The position numbers were made by a program, and so were the translations under genes. The notes beneath the pieces are model-generated. The model saw only the letters and a list, made by a program, of their open reading frames with translations. It was not told where the DNA came from and ran no database searches. 64,000 nucleotides of DNA from the NCBI GenBank assembly GCA_039029395.1, contig JBCCGG010000007.1, forward strand, positions 1-64,000, given 5' to 3'. Source of the DNA: JBCCGG01 sp039029395. GTDB lineage: Bacteria > Pseudomonadota > Alphaproteobacteria > Kiloniellales > JAKSDN01. Below are positions 50,611 to 59,899 of the stretch, one piece after another. Position 1 is the first letter of the stretch. The number at the start of each line of letters is the position of its first letter.

Positions 50611-52221
50611 ATGGCTACACATTTCATCAAAACGAGCGCAACGCGCGGATCGGCGCGACAGAAGCCGCGTCGCGGCATGCAGACCCTAGCCCTGGCCGTG
50701 GTCTTCCTGGCCGGCGCCTGCGCGACCCAGGACACAAAATACGCCCTCGAGTACGATCCAGGCCGGGCCAGCGAGATCTTCACCATCGGCTACCAGGACG
50801 TCAGCGATATCTACATCGAAAACCTGCGAATCTCCCAGATGGCCCTGGCCAGCCTGGACGGTCTTTCCTCGATCGATCCAGGCATCGACGTGGCGGTCGA
50901 GGAGGATCACTTCTCCCTGCAGCTCGACGGCAAGGAAACGGCGCGCTTTAGTCGGCCGGGGGACGGCGACGTGGAAGCTTGGGGCCACCTGACGGCGACC
51001 GCAATCGAGACCGGGCGCAGCCAGTCCCAACTGCTCAGCACGGCAGAAGCGGAAGCGGTTTACAAGGCGACCTTCGGCGGCCTGATCAGCGAGCTGGACG
51101 ACTACTCGCGCTATGCCGGACGGGACCAGGCCCGTGAGAACCGGGCCAGCCGAGACGGCTTCGGTGGAATCGGCGTGCGCATCCGCATGGTCGACGAGGG
51201 AGTCAAGGTGCTCTCGGTCATGGAAAACACTCCCGCCGAGATCGCCGGCCTGATGGATCAGGACCTGATCGTCGCGATCGACGGCCAGTCGGCTGCCGGA
51301 ATTTCCCAACAAGAGGCCGTGCGCCGCCTGCGCGGTCCCATCCGCTCCAAGGTCAGGCTGACCGTGGCGCGCGAGTCGGCCGGAGACGATGTGCTGATCT
51401 CCGTGGTGCGTGCCCACATCGTGCCCCAGACCATCAAGTACACCCGCGAGGGCAATGTCGCCTACATCCGGATCGCCGGTTTCAACCAAGACACCTCGCG
51501 CACGCTGCGCAAGAAGATCCTGATCGCCGAGCAGGAGATCGGGTCCGATTTGAGGGGCTTCGTCCTCGATCTGCGCGGTAATCCGGGCGGCCTGCTCGAC
51601 CAGTCGGTCGAGGTCTCGGACCTCTTCATCCGTCGCGGTCGGATCGTTTCGACCCACGGCCGTCATCCGGACAGCCACCAGTTCTTCGAGGCCGAGAGCG
51701 ACGACCTGGCCAACGGACTGCCGATCGTGGTGCTGGTTAACGGCGGCTCGGCCTCCGCCTCGGAGATCGTCGCCGCCGCGCTTCAGGACGCCGGCCGCGC
51801 CGTCTTGGTCGGCAGCAACTCCTACGGCAAAGGCACTGTGCAGACCGTGCTGCGCCTGCCCAACGAGGGCGAGCTGACCCTGACATGGGCGCGCTTTCAT
51901 GCCCCTTCGGGCTATGCCCTGCAGAAGCGCGGCGTTCTGCCCCACGTCTGCACCAGCGGCGAGAATCAGAACGTAGACCAGCTAATCGGCAAGATCAGGA
52001 CCGGCCACGCGCTGATCGACTGGTCCCTGCGCAGCAAGGACGTAACCAACGCCGGAGACGATACGGTCGCCGCCCTGCGCGCCCAGTGTCCGCTGACCGA
52101 GAGCGATCAGGAGATCGATCTGCAGGTCGCCCTGCGCATTCTGCGCGACGAAGCGCTTTACACCCAGGTGGTGCGCAGCGCGCCGGCGACCGCCCTGCGC
52201 TCGGCAACTTCGGCCAACTAG
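50611..52221 (+). CDS. S41-family C-terminal processing protease, lipoprotein
   Basis: A 536-residue protease with a signal and lipobox (LAGAC; Cys near residue 36). A PDZ domain (about 155-235; IGVRIRMVDEGVKVLSV, LVAIDGQSAAGIS) precedes the S41 domain with VLDLRGNPGGLLDQSV, NGGSASASEIVAAALQDAGR (key Ser motif) and SYGKGTVQTV (catalytic Lys). It trims periplasmic proteins or murein hydrolases. The start is uncertain: GTG at 50596, ATG at 50611 or ATG at 50677 (just before the signal core). The C-terminal 120 residues are helical without recognised motif. Confidence 0.88.
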   Translation: MATHFIKTSATRGSARQKPRRGMQTLALAVVFLAGACATQDTKYALEYDPGRASEIFTIGYQDVSDIYIENLRISQMALASLDGLSSIDPGIDVAVEEDHFSLQLDGKETARFSRPGDGDVEAWGHLTATAIETGRSQSQLLSTAEAEAVYKATFGGLISELDDYSRYAGRDQARENRASRDGFGGIGVRIRMVDEGVKVLSVMENTPAEIAGLMDQDLIVAIDGQSAAGISQQEAVRRLRGPIRSKVRLTVARESAGDDVLISVVRAHIVPQTIKYTREGNVAYIRIAGFNQDTSRTLRKKILIAEQEIGSDLRGFVLDLRGNPGGLLDQSVEVSDLFIRRGRIVSTHGRHPDSHQFFEAESDDLANGLPIVVLVNGGSASASEIVAAALQDAGRAVLVGSNSYGKGTVQTVLRLPNEGELTLTWARFHAPSGYALQKRGVLPHVCTSGENQNVDQLIGKIRTGHALIDWSLRSKDVTNAGDDTVAALRAQCPLTESDQEIDLQVALRILRDEALYTQVVRSAPATALRSATSAN

Positions 52222-52228
52222 GAGACCC

Positions 52229-52918
52229 GTGGCAAAGCTTGCGGTGAGGCCCCACGACGCGGCGGGCCTGATCGTTGTGCGCCCGGGCGCGCGGGGCCTT
52301 GAGGTGCTGCTCGGCAAGCGCCACCCGAAATCCCGTTTCATGCCCAGTGTCTACGTCTTTCCCGGCGGCCGGGTGTCGGCCGTCGACCGGCGCGCCTCGG
52401 GCTTTGACGAAGACTTCGCCGCGCCGCCCGAGGGCCTCGACCAGGCGACCCGGCGTGCCCACCGCACCCTGGCCCGCACCGCTATACGGGAAACCTTTGA
52501 GGAAACCGGCATGGTGATCGGCGCACCGGCCGAGGATCGGTCAGCACCGCCGGAGGGCGGCGGCGAGCCTGTCTGGCGGGCCTACCGGACCGCCGGCGTG
52601 CGCCCGCCTTTTGGCGGCCTTCGACTGGTCGCGCGGGCGATCACGCCGAGCTACTCGCCGATCCGATTCCACACCCGCTTCTTCCGGCTCGACTGCGGTC
52701 TGGCGACCACCGCTGCGGCGGGCGACGGCGAACTGGTTGACGTTCACTGGGCGCCGATCGACAGGCTGGCCGAGCTGCCCATGTCGTCGGTCACCCATCT
52801 GGTGCTCGAGGAAGCCTTGGCCCACTCGCCCGGCCGTCCGGCGGCGCGTTTCGCCTGGGCCAGCGCCGGCGACCGGCCCCTGTTCCGCCGCGCGCCCCTG
52901 CCCGATTCCAAGTCTTGA
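52229..52918 (+). CDS. NUDIX hydrolase
   Basis: A 229-residue protein with the phosphohydrolase fold: VYVFPGGRVSAVDRR and the Nudix box core TAIRETFEETGMVIG (Arg-Glu-x-x-Glu-Glu). It should hydrolyse a nucleoside diphosphate linked to another group, in many cases CoA or ADP-ribose. The start is GTG at 52229 with GGAG a few bases upstream. The gene follows the protease by 7 bases, so it is co-transcribed with it. Substrate unknown. Confidence 0.9.
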   Translation: MAKLAVRPHDAAGLIVVRPGARGLEVLLGKRHPKSRFMPSVYVFPGGRVSAVDRRASGFDEDFAAPPEGLDQATRRAHRTLARTAIRETFEETGMVIGAPAEDRSAPPEGGGEPVWRAYRTAGVRPPFGGLRLVARAITPSYSPIRFHTRFFRLDCGLATTAAAGDGELVDVHWAPIDRLAELPMSSVTHLVLEEALAHSPGRPAARFAWASAGDRPLFRRAPLPDSKS

Positions 52919-52942
52919 CTTAGGCGCGCGTCCGGCTATGGT
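52915..52942 (+). promoter_or_regulatory. Candidate sigma-70 promoter of rpmG
   Basis: TTGACT (52915-52920) and TATGGT (52937-52942) are separated by 16 bases, 42 bases upstream of the rpmG start. The -35 element overlaps the Nudix stop codon region. Predicted by consensus only. Confidence 0.45.
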
Positions 52943-52984
52943 CCGGACCCCAAGATCACGCACGCGCTCGATGAGGACACCGCC

Positions 52985-53152
52985 ATGGCTAAACCGACGA
53001 CCCAGCAGATCAAGTTGGTGAGCTCGGCCGGAACCGGCTATTTCTACGTCGCCAAGAAGAACTCCAGGACCCAGACCGACAAGCTGAGTTTCCGCAAGTA
53101 CGACCCGGTCGCGCGCAAGCACGTGGAGTTCAAAGAATCCAAGATGAAGTGA
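52985..53152 (+). CDS. rpmG: 50S ribosomal protein L33
   Basis: A 55-residue basic protein, MAKPTTQQIKLVSSAGTGYF at its start and KKNSRTQTDKLSFRKYDP, RKHVEFKESKMK following. It is the zinc-free form (no CxxC pairs). Location just before the pleD-divK pair is typical for alphaproteobacteria. Too short for many gene callers but certain. A hairpin terminator follows. Confidence 0.97.
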   Translation: MAKPTTQQIKLVSSAGTGYFYVAKKNSRTQTDKLSFRKYDPVARKHVEFKESKMK

Positions 53153-53185
53153 CCCGGTCCGTCACGACGGACCCGGCACGGCAAA

Positions 53186-53206
53186 AGGCCGCCCTTTGGG
53201 CGGCCT
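53186..53206. terminator. Bidirectional terminator between rpmG and pleD
   Basis: AGGCCGCCC (53186-53194) and GGGCGGCCT (53198-53206) form a perfect 9-pair stem with a TTT loop. Read on the minus strand the stem is followed by TTTT, on the plus strand by GATTT. It can serve both convergent genes. Confidence 0.75.
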
Positions 53207-53240
53207 GATTTGCGTTGGGCGCACACAAAAGTCCGTGAAT

Positions 53241-54653
53241 TCAGCCGCTCGCCGCCTGAGGCATCTGTGACGGGCCATCGAGGCCGTTGGCACGCACCTG
53301 GTTGCGCCCCCCGGCCTTGGCCTCATAAAGCAGCTTGTCGGCTCGCTCCAGCAGCTGGCTTGCCTCCTCGGAGGGGTCGATGGTGGTCGCGACGCCGATC
53401 GAGATCGTGACCGCGATGGGCTCCGTCCCGCAGGGCACCACAATCGGAGTCGCCGCGACGCATTTGCACAGACGCTCGGCCACTCGAATGGCGGCCTCCT
53501 CGCCGGTGTCGGGCATGATCACGACGAACTCCTCGCCGCCATAGCGCGCCACCAGGTCGAAGTCGCGCACGTTGTTGGTCACGCGGATCGCCAATTCCTT
53601 GAGCACCTCGTCGCCGGCGCCGTGGCCGTAGGTGTCGTTGATCTGCTTGAAGTGATCGATGTCGAACAGCATGACCGAGACCGGCTTGGAGGTCTCGGCG
53701 ATATCCATGATTTTCCGGTCGAGATGTGCGTTCATATACCGACGGTTATAAACGCCAGTTAAAGTATCGGTGTAGGCAAGCGAGACACTGCTCTCGAGCA
53801 TCGAGCGGAGCTTGTCGTGATAGCGCCGGCGACGGATCTGGGTCCGCGAGCGGGCCGATAGCTCGTTGCGGTCGATCGGCTTGACCAGGTAATCGGTGAC
53901 CCCCAGGTCGAGCCCCTTGGCCAGCTTGGGCAGGTCGATATCGTCGAGGATCAACAGGATCGGCACCTGGCGGGTTTGCTCCTGGGAGCGCAGCTGGGAG
54001 CACAAGCGCAGGCCGTCCTCGCCATCCAGGTCCAGGTTGACGATGATCAGGTCGTAGTCCGCGCCGCGGCCAATCTTGAGCGCATCGGACGCCTGGCATG
54101 CGAGATCCACCTCGTGGCCCGCTTCGGTCAGGCCGGCGGTCAGCTTGTCGGCGTTGAACTCGTTGCACTCGACCAGCAGGATGTGGCCGCTCTCGCCGAG
54201 CGCCTCGTCGCTCAGCGCGTCGTCCTCCAGCAGGTCCTCCTTGCCGGAGGTCGCCTGGCGCAAGCGCAGCTCGTCCATGGTCATCTTGAGTCGGATGAGG
54301 GAACGCACACGGGCGAAGAGTGCGACGTCATTGACCGGCTTTGAAAGAAAGTCGTCGGCGCCGGCCTCCAGGCCGCGCACCCGGTCGGCCACATCCGAAA
54401 GCGCGGTTACCATGACCACAGGGATGTGGCGCGTCTTGGCGTCGCTCTTCAGGCGCTTGCAGACCTCGAAGCCGTCCATTCCGGGCATCATGACGTCGAG
54501 CAGGATGAGATCGGGGATCTCCTCCATCGCGGCGGAAAGCGCGCTCTGGCCGTCCATCGCGGTCAGCACCTCGAAGTACTCGGCCGACAGCTTAGCCTCG
54601 AGCAGCTTTACGTTCGGAAGGACGTCATCGACGACTAGGATGCGTGCGGTCAT
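53241..54653 (-). CDS. pleD: PleD-type response regulator with diguanylate cyclase domain
   Basis: A 470-residue protein of three domains: receiver 1 (VVDDVLPNVKLLE, phosphoacceptor in LLDVMMPGMDG, KPVND), a receiver-like domain 2 (about 150-270), and a GGDEF domain with active motif GGEEF. The product-inhibition I-site RDFD lies five residues upstream of GGEEF. It makes cyclic di-GMP in control of motile-to-sessile transition. divK is directly upstream with 27 bases between, the conserved divK-pleD operon of alphaproteobacteria. Confidence 0.96.
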   Translation of the reverse strand: MTARILVVDDVLPNVKLLEAKLSAEYFEVLTAMDGQSALSAAMEEIPDLILLDVMMPGMDGFEVCKRLKSDAKTRHIPVVMVTALSDVADRVRGLEAGADDFLSKPVNDVALFARVRSLIRLKMTMDELRLRQATSGKEDLLEDDALSDEALGESGHILLVECNEFNADKLTAGLTEAGHEVDLACQASDALKIGRGADYDLIIVNLDLDGEDGLRLCSQLRSQEQTRQVPILLILDDIDLPKLAKGLDLGVTDYLVKPIDRNELSARSRTQIRRRRYHDKLRSMLESSVSLAYTDTLTGVYNRRYMNAHLDRKIMDIAETSKPVSVMLFDIDHFKQINDTYGHGAGDEVLKELAIRVTNNVRDFDLVARYGGEEFVVIMPDTGEEAAIRVAERLCKCVAATPIVVPCGTEPIAVTISIGVATTIDPSEEASQLLERADKLLYEAKAGGRNQVRANGLDGPSQMPQAASG

Positions 54654-54680
54654 TGGCCCCGGATCCGGTGGCTCCCGGAT

Positions 54681-55100
54681 TCAGTTGAGGAAACGCTCTA
54701 CGGTCTGCAGGAAGTTTGCCACAGAGATCGGCTTTGCGATATAGGCCTCGCAGCCACCCTGGCGAATCTTCTCTTCGTCGCCCTTCATCGCGAAAGCGGT
54801 CACGGCGACGACCGGTATGGCTTTCAGCTCGTCGTCTTCCTTGAGCCACTTTGTGACTTCAAGGCCGGAGACCTCGGGCAGTTGAATATCCATCAGGATC
54901 AAGTCGGGGCGGTGCTTCTTAGCGAGACGCAGGGCCTCCATGCCGTCCTTGGTCTGGAGGATGTTGTAGCCGTGAGCTTCGAGCAGGTCATGAAACAGCT
55001 TCATGTTGAGGTCGTTGTCCTCAACCACCATGACCGTCTTGGCCGATCCATTCATCATGCCCCGCGGCTTGGCAGTCTCAACGTGGCTCATATCGGTCAT
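54681..55100 (-). CDS. divK: Single-domain response regulator DivK
   Basis: A 139-residue receiver: MVVEDNDLNMKLFHDLLEAHGY, phosphoacceptor in LILMDIQLPEVSGLEV, Thr and Lys in VVAVTAF and YIAKPIS. DivK drives the polarity and cell-cycle phosphorelay with DivJ/PleC. It has about 18 more N-terminal residues than the Caulobacter protein; the internal ATGs nearer the domain are alternative starts. ATG 55100 has AAAGGG 8 bases upstream. Confidence 0.93.
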   Translation of the reverse strand: MTDMSHVETAKPRGMMNGSAKTVMVVEDNDLNMKLFHDLLEAHGYNILQTKDGMEALRLAKKHRPDLILMDIQLPEVSGLEVTKWLKEDDELKAIPVVAVTAFAMKGDEEKIRQGGCEAYIAKPISVANFLQTVERFLN

Positions 55101-55310
55101 CAAATGACCCTTTCACAATGCACATCCATCCAGACTCTCATCGGCGCTTTTTTCGTTTTGGCCGGGTGTGTTTTGGCCTTTGAGCACCTAAGCGCTCCGC
55201 GCCTTTCGGGACCTTGACGCTAGGCATGCAAAGTTAAGATTTAGTTAGCTTTTACCAGAAATCAGGGCCACCATTCAGGGGCTCAATCGGGGCAAAAGGA
55301 TAGAGCAAAA

Positions 55311-56222
55311 ATGCGCATCGGAATCGACCTTGGCGGGACCAAGACGGAGGCCGTTGCGCTGGGCAATCGAGGGCAAATTTTGGAGCGCCGGCGCCGCCCC
55401 AGCCCACAAGGCGACTACCAGGCGACGCTCGAGACAATTCGCGACTTGGTAGTCGGACTGGAGCGGGACCTAAAGCGCCGCGGCACGGTCGGAGTGGGCA
55501 TTCCCGGCGCAATCTCGCCGGCCAGCGGAATGGTCAAGAACGCCAACTCTACCTGGCTAATCGGCCAACCGCTGACCGAGGACATCTCGGAGGTCTTGGA
55601 GCGCCCGGTGCGCATCGAGAACGATGCCAATTGCTTTGCCCTCTCCGAAGCCTCCGACGGCGCCGGCGCGGACGCTCAATGCGTTTTTGGCGTGATCCTG
55701 GGCACCGGGGTCGGTGGCGGCCTGGTGATCGAGGGCAAGGTGCTGGTCGGCATCAATGCGATCGCTGGCGAATGGGGCCACACGCCCTTGCCCTGGCCCC
55801 TGGACGAGGAGCGCCCGGGCCCGACCTGCTATTGCGGCCGCCAAGGCTGCCTGGAGACTTTCCTGTCGGGCCCGGGGCTGGCCCGCGATCATCTCGCGAT
55901 CAGCGGCGAGCCCCTGGCGCCGGCAGAGTTGGTCGCGCGGGCGGCGGCCAGCGACAGTGCCGCTGAGGCGACCCTGGTCCGCTACGAGGGACGCCTGGCC
56001 CGGGCGCTTGCCTGCGTCATCAACCTGGTCGACCCTGACGTCGTTGTGCTCGGCGGCGGCCTGTCCAACATGGCCCGGCTCTATGACCGTGTCCCCGGCC
56101 TGCTGCCGCCCTACGTCTTCTCCGACCAGGTGGCAACGCGGATCGTACCGCCCATGTACGGCGATTCCAGCGGCGTGCGCGGCGCCGCCTGGCTTTGGCC
56201 GCCCGAGGCCGTGCCGCCATGA
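55311..56222 (+). CDS. ROK-family sugar kinase
   Basis: A 303-residue kinase. The ATP-binding DLGGTKTEAVAL is at the start, GVGIPGAISP and the catalytic Asp in IENDANCFALSEA follow, GTGVGGGLVI is the phosphate loop and the zinc motif CYCGRQGCLETFLSGPG is intact. It is probably a fructokinase or N-acetylglucosamine kinase. The stop is ATGA-coupled to dinB. Substrate not certain. Confidence 0.92.
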   Translation: MRIGIDLGGTKTEAVALGNRGQILERRRRPSPQGDYQATLETIRDLVVGLERDLKRRGTVGVGIPGAISPASGMVKNANSTWLIGQPLTEDISEVLERPVRIENDANCFALSEASDGAGADAQCVFGVILGTGVGGGLVIEGKVLVGINAIAGEWGHTPLPWPLDEERPGPTCYCGRQGCLETFLSGPGLARDHLAISGEPLAPAELVARAAASDSAAEATLVRYEGRLARALACVINLVDPDVVVLGGGLSNMARLYDRVPGLLPPYVFSDQVATRIVPPMYGDSSGVRGAAWLWPPEAVPP

Positions 56223-57541
56223 CCACGCTGTGCCGCGATTGCCTGGCGCTCATGGATCATCCGCCCGACCAGGGCCGCTGCCCCAAATGCGGCGAGCGGC
56301 GCCTGGTCAGCCACGCGGAGCTCGGCCAGCTCTCCATCGCCCACATCGACTGCGACGCCTTCTACGCCAACGTGGAAAAGCGCGACAATCCGGAGCTGCG
56401 CGACCGGCCGGTCCTGGTCGGCGGCGGACGGCGCGGCGTGGTCTCCGCCGCTTGCTACGTCGCCCGGCTCTATGGCGTGCACTCCGCCATGCCCATGTTC
56501 AAGGCGCTCAAGGCCTGCCCGGAGGCGGTGGTGATCCGGCCCGATATGGCAAAGTATCAGCGCATCGGCCGGGCGATCCGCGACATGATGCGCTCGCTCA
56601 CACCCCTGGTGGAGCCGCTCTCGATCGACGAGGCATTCCTGGATCTGACCGGAACCGAGGCCCTGCACAAGGGCCCACCGGCCATGAGCCTGGCGCGTCT
56701 GGCGTTGGATATCGAGCAGGCAAACGGCCTGACCGTCTCGATCGGCCTGAGCTACAACAAGTTTCTTGCAAAGGTGGCCTCGGACCTGGACAAGCCGCGC
56801 GGCCTGGCGGTGATTGGCCGGGCCGAGGCAGAGGGCTTTCTCGCCGAGCAGCCGGTCAAGCTGATCTGGGGCGTCGGAAAAGCCCTGCAGCGCACCCTGG
56901 CACGTGACGGTATCCTCAAGATCGGCGACCTGCGCGCCTTCGAGGAAGCCGAGCTGACCCTGCGCTATGGCGCCATGGGCCGCCGCCTGCACAATTTCAG
57001 CCGCGGCCAAGACAGCCGCCGGGTCGATCCGGAGGCACCGACCAAGAGCATCTCCAGCGAGACCACCTTCAACGAAGACCTATCGGCCCCCTCCAGCCTG
57101 TCGAACACGCTTTGGCCGCTCTGCGAGACCGTGGCCCGACGCCTGAAAAAGGCCGATTTAGCGGGCCACACGGTGACCCTCAAGCTGAAGACCGCGGACT
57201 TCCGAATCCTGACCCGAAGCAGGCGCCTGGGCGATCCGACCCAGCTTGCCGAGGAGCTCTACCGCACCGCCAATGCGCTGTTGGAGCGCGAGGCGGACGG
57301 CCGGCGGTTCCGCCTCATTGGAGTCGGCGCAAGCGACCTGGTCGACGGCGCCCAGGCCGATCCCCCAGACCTGCTCGAGCCGGAACGCGAGCGCAGGGCC
57401 AAGGTAGAGGAAGTAATCGATCAGGTGCGCGAGAAGCTCGGCCGGGACGCGATTATGAAGGGCCGCAGCCTAGCCCGAGACAAAGTGCCCTCTAGCACTC
57501 CGCCGGAGGCAAAGCCACCAGGCTCTCCAACTCGCCGCTGA
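56219..57541 (+). CDS. dinB: DNA polymerase IV with N-terminal zinc-finger extension
   Basis: A 440-residue Y-family polymerase. The catalytic acids are in IAHIDCDAFYANVE and LSIDEAFLDLTG; helix-hairpin-helix and little-finger domains follow. The first 40 residues are extra relative to E. coli and carry CRDCLAL and CPKCGERRLV, a likely Cys4 zinc finger; this form is frequent in alphaproteobacteria. It does mutagenic lesion bypass. The 3' end overlaps the converging eipB gene by 50 bases. Confidence 0.94.
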   Translation: MTTLCRDCLALMDHPPDQGRCPKCGERRLVSHAELGQLSIAHIDCDAFYANVEKRDNPELRDRPVLVGGGRRGVVSAACYVARLYGVHSAMPMFKALKACPEAVVIRPDMAKYQRIGRAIRDMMRSLTPLVEPLSIDEAFLDLTGTEALHKGPPAMSLARLALDIEQANGLTVSIGLSYNKFLAKVASDLDKPRGLAVIGRAEAEGFLAEQPVKLIWGVGKALQRTLARDGILKIGDLRAFEEAELTLRYGAMGRRLHNFSRGQDSRRVDPEAPTKSISSETTFNEDLSAPSSLSNTLWPLCETVARRLKKADLAGHTVTLKLKTADFRILTRSRRLGDPTQLAEELYRTANALLEREADGRRFRLIGVGASDLVDGAQADPPDLLEPERERRAKVEEVIDQVREKLGRDAIMKGRSLARDKVPSSTPPEAKPPGSPTRR

Positions 57542-58328
57542 TCGCGAAGTCCGCGTAGTCGAATTCGAGCTCGTCGACGATGCCGTTGGCGTAGAGCCGC
57601 TGGCCCTGCTCGTAGTCCGGCTCGGCGGCCTGGGTGGTGGGCGCGAAGTAGGCCAGGCGCATGCGCCAGGACGGCATCTCGGTCAAAAGCTCTGACTCCA
57701 GGGGCGGCGCGGCCTCGGCTGGCAGCGCCTTGAGCACCGCAGCGTTGATCCCGAAAAGACCGTCCGCGCTCGCGCCGTCGAACACCTCGCGCCACACCAG
57801 CAGCTCGTCCTGGCTCGCCGCGCGCATCAGCTCGAGCCCGTGCATGACTGGGAAGAGCGCACCGGGCGGCAGGCTCTCCTCGCGGCTCTCGGGCAGTGAG
57901 TAGGTTACGATGCCACCTTCGCCGAGCGCCTTAAGCGTGGCCTTGCCGCGCACCTCCTCCTGGCTTCCATTCATGTGCAAGCGCTTGGTGTAGAAGCGAT
58001 AATTCAGGCCATCCTTGGATTCCCAGGCACGGAATGTCCAGCCGGTCGTGAGTTCGAAGCCTTCGGCGTTGACCACCACCAGGCGGGTGCGCTGCTCTAC
58101 CGTCCAGCCGTCGCAGGCATCGGCCAGTTCGAACTCTATCTGGCCGGAGGCGTGGCTGATGCTGCGATCGGCGTGCAGCTTGCCGAGGCTGAGCTTATAG
58201 ACCGCCAAATGCGGCGCGATACTGGGCGCGACGGGCGCCGCAAGCGACCCTCCCACAAGCGCAGACAGCCCGGCCAAGGCCAGGCCGACGATGGGGAGTG
58301 TCCGACGAAATGAAAGCAATTCAGCCAT
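57492..58328 (-). CDS. eipB: EipB/DUF1849 cell-envelope integrity protein
   Basis: A 278-residue exported protein with signal peptide (1 to about 35). The body has the EipB/DUF1849 stretches YKLSLGKLHADRSISHASGQ (key: SHASGQIEFELADACDGW), WTFRAWESKDGLNYRF and the C-terminal YANGIVDELEFDY plus a final Cys (PPAEC) that can pair with Cys in DACDGW. EipB is a periplasmic beta-spiral protein required for envelope integrity in Brucella. It overlaps dinB tail to tail by 50 bases. ATG at 58328 was chosen because the signal begins there. Confidence 0.9.
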   Translation of the reverse strand: MAELLSFRRTLPIVGLALAGLSALVGGSLAAPVAPSIAPHLAVYKLSLGKLHADRSISHASGQIEFELADACDGWTVEQRTRLVVVNAEGFELTTGWTFRAWESKDGLNYRFYTKRLHMNGSQEEVRGKATLKALGEGGIVTYSLPESREESLPPGALFPVMHGLELMRAASQDELLVWREVFDGASADGLFGINAAVLKALPAEAAPPLESELLTEMPSWRMRLAYFAPTTQAAEPDYEQGQRLYANGIVDELEFDYADFAISGELESLVALPPAEC

Positions 58329-58465
58329 CCTTAGGTGGTGGGAGCAGGGCCACGGCACGGCCCGTCGGCATCTTGTAACAGAGCACGCCGGCCGATCCTA
58401 CCGCCTTCGCAGGCGATCCTCGGCCATGGCGCAGCGGACAATCTCGGCCTAGACTTGGCGCCGCC

Positions 58466-58951
58466 ATGAAGTTCCCCCGCGTCGTTCGCCTCGACAGCTC
58501 CGATGTCCAGGTCTTCCGACAGGCCGCGGCGCCCGGCGAGTGGGCCGTGGCCGGTACCTTCGCCTATGTGGATCTGGATCCGACTGCGCTTGCGGCCAAG
58601 GACAAACTGGCCTTCCACAGCGCCTGGCTTGGCACCGAGAGCTTCGGCCAGGCCTCCCTGGTCGAGGTTGCCGAGATCACCGAGGCGGATTTCTTTGCCG
58701 TGGTGGAGCATCTGGCCCGGCATTTCGTCGAGCGCTACGGCGCACCCGATTTGGCGGGCGCCCTGCCGGTCGCACGCGAAGAGGCCGATCTGGCAGCCGG
58801 GCTCTGCTCCCACAAGATTCACACCTTGATGGCGATCGAGCGGGACTGGTCCGAGGACGGCATTCACGAGCGGGTGCGTGTGATCAAGCCGGGCCGGGCA
58901 ACGGACCACGCACGAATCTGGGAGATCCAACCTGACGACGAAGGCGCTTAG
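58466..58951 (+). CDS. DUF6505 family protein
   Basis: A 161-residue cytosolic protein with the DUF6505 opening MKFPRVVRLDSSDVQVFR and the middle PGEWAVAGTFAYVD and LAAGLCSHKIHTLMAIERDW regions. Function unknown. It is transcribed divergently from eipB and its end overlaps the J-domain gene by 4 bases tail to tail. No other signal is visible. Confidence 0.8.
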   Translation: MKFPRVVRLDSSDVQVFRQAAAPGEWAVAGTFAYVDLDPTALAAKDKLAFHSAWLGTESFGQASLVEVAEITEADFFAVVEHLARHFVERYGAPDLAGALPVAREEADLAAGLCSHKIHTLMAIERDWSEDGIHERVRVIKPGRATDHARIWEIQPDDEGA

Positions 58952-59445
58952 AAGGGGTCGGACGCGGCGCCCTGCTTGGCACCGGCGCCGTTGGTCTTGG
59001 CGCCCGCCGAGCGCTCGGCCAGAATGCGCGAGTAGGCGTCGTTGATCCGCGCCATACGGGTGTTGGCCAGGTCGACGAAATCGCCGCTCAGGCCCATGGC
59101 CTGGAGGCGGTCCGGGTGGTTGTCGGCGCAGAGCTTGCGGTAGGCGTCCTTGAGCTCGTCGGCGGGGATTGTCGGCATAACCCCGAGGATTTCGTAGGGA
59201 TCGTCCGATTCGTCCAGCTCGACGCGCTGATCGAGCTGGGTAACTTGGTAGATGTAGGACTTGCTCAAGTTGCTGATCACGCCGCCTGAGGTCTGCAGCG
59301 GAAGGAACTGGCGCTGATCGTTCAACAGGTCGGATAGGCGCTGTTGTGCATGGACGAACAAGGCCCCCATCAGCTTGGTGCCGTCGTTGAGCTTGACCTC
59401 AACTTCGATCTTGCGCTTTTGGACCTTGTCTTGTTCGTCGAACAT
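58948..59445 (-). CDS. J-domain (DnaJ-like) protein
   Basis: A 165-residue protein. The N-terminal 75 residues form a beta-rich domain (IEVEVKLNDGTKLMGALFVH) and the C-terminal part a J domain with DPYEILGVMPTIPADELKDAY and the HPD tripeptide (ADNHPDRLQAMG). The HPD should stimulate an Hsp70 partner. A C-terminal disordered tail (KTNGAGAKQGAASDPF) ends it. A partner chaperone is not adjacent. Function in the cell not known. Confidence 0.85.
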   Translation of the reverse strand: MFDEQDKVQKRKIEVEVKLNDGTKLMGALFVHAQQRLSDLLNDQRQFLPLQTSGGVISNLSKSYIYQVTQLDQRVELDESDDPYEILGVMPTIPADELKDAYRKLCADNHPDRLQAMGLSGDFVDLANTRMARINDAYSRILAERSAGAKTNGAGAKQGAASDPF

Positions 59446-59899
59446 GGCGGCGTGGCTCCTGGCCCCCGGACTCTGGTTGTTAAAAGGGCCTTAAAAATTA
59501 TCGCGGGCAGCCCTCCAGAGGTCCGACATTAATCATAATCCCATAACAAAGGGTCAACGCCAGGCGGCCTAGGTTAACTCAGGTTTGTCGGATTCAATCC
59601 ACGCGGTGTCGCTAATGGTTTGGCGGGCTCAAGAACGATCGGCAAAGGTGCGCCCGCAATTCACGGCAGGGACAAGCTCGGCAATAGAACGAGGGGGAAT
59701 TGCCGGGCCCCGGGTGGTGGCGGCCAAGTCCGCCACCGGCCGCGGTTCCCGATCTCGCTCCCACTCCCACATAGCTGGCTTGGGGAAATCTTTCCGATCT
59801 CGCGCCCATCCCCGCCAAGATGGACCAGCCGGCTCGCTGGCGCGGCGCATCAAGACAGGCTAACATCTCACATCTGGATAGGATTATCGGGGGTCGGCC
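59446..59899. other. Intergenic region before the fhc operon
   Basis: About 450 bases without a convincing gene. It contains a perfect hairpin, GGTGGCGG (59716-59723) with CCGCCACC (59730-59737) around CCAAGT, preceded by a GC-rich GGGCCCCGGG tract. No T run follows. The right end must carry the promoter for the C1 operon; I see no clear consensus. Confidence 0.5.
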
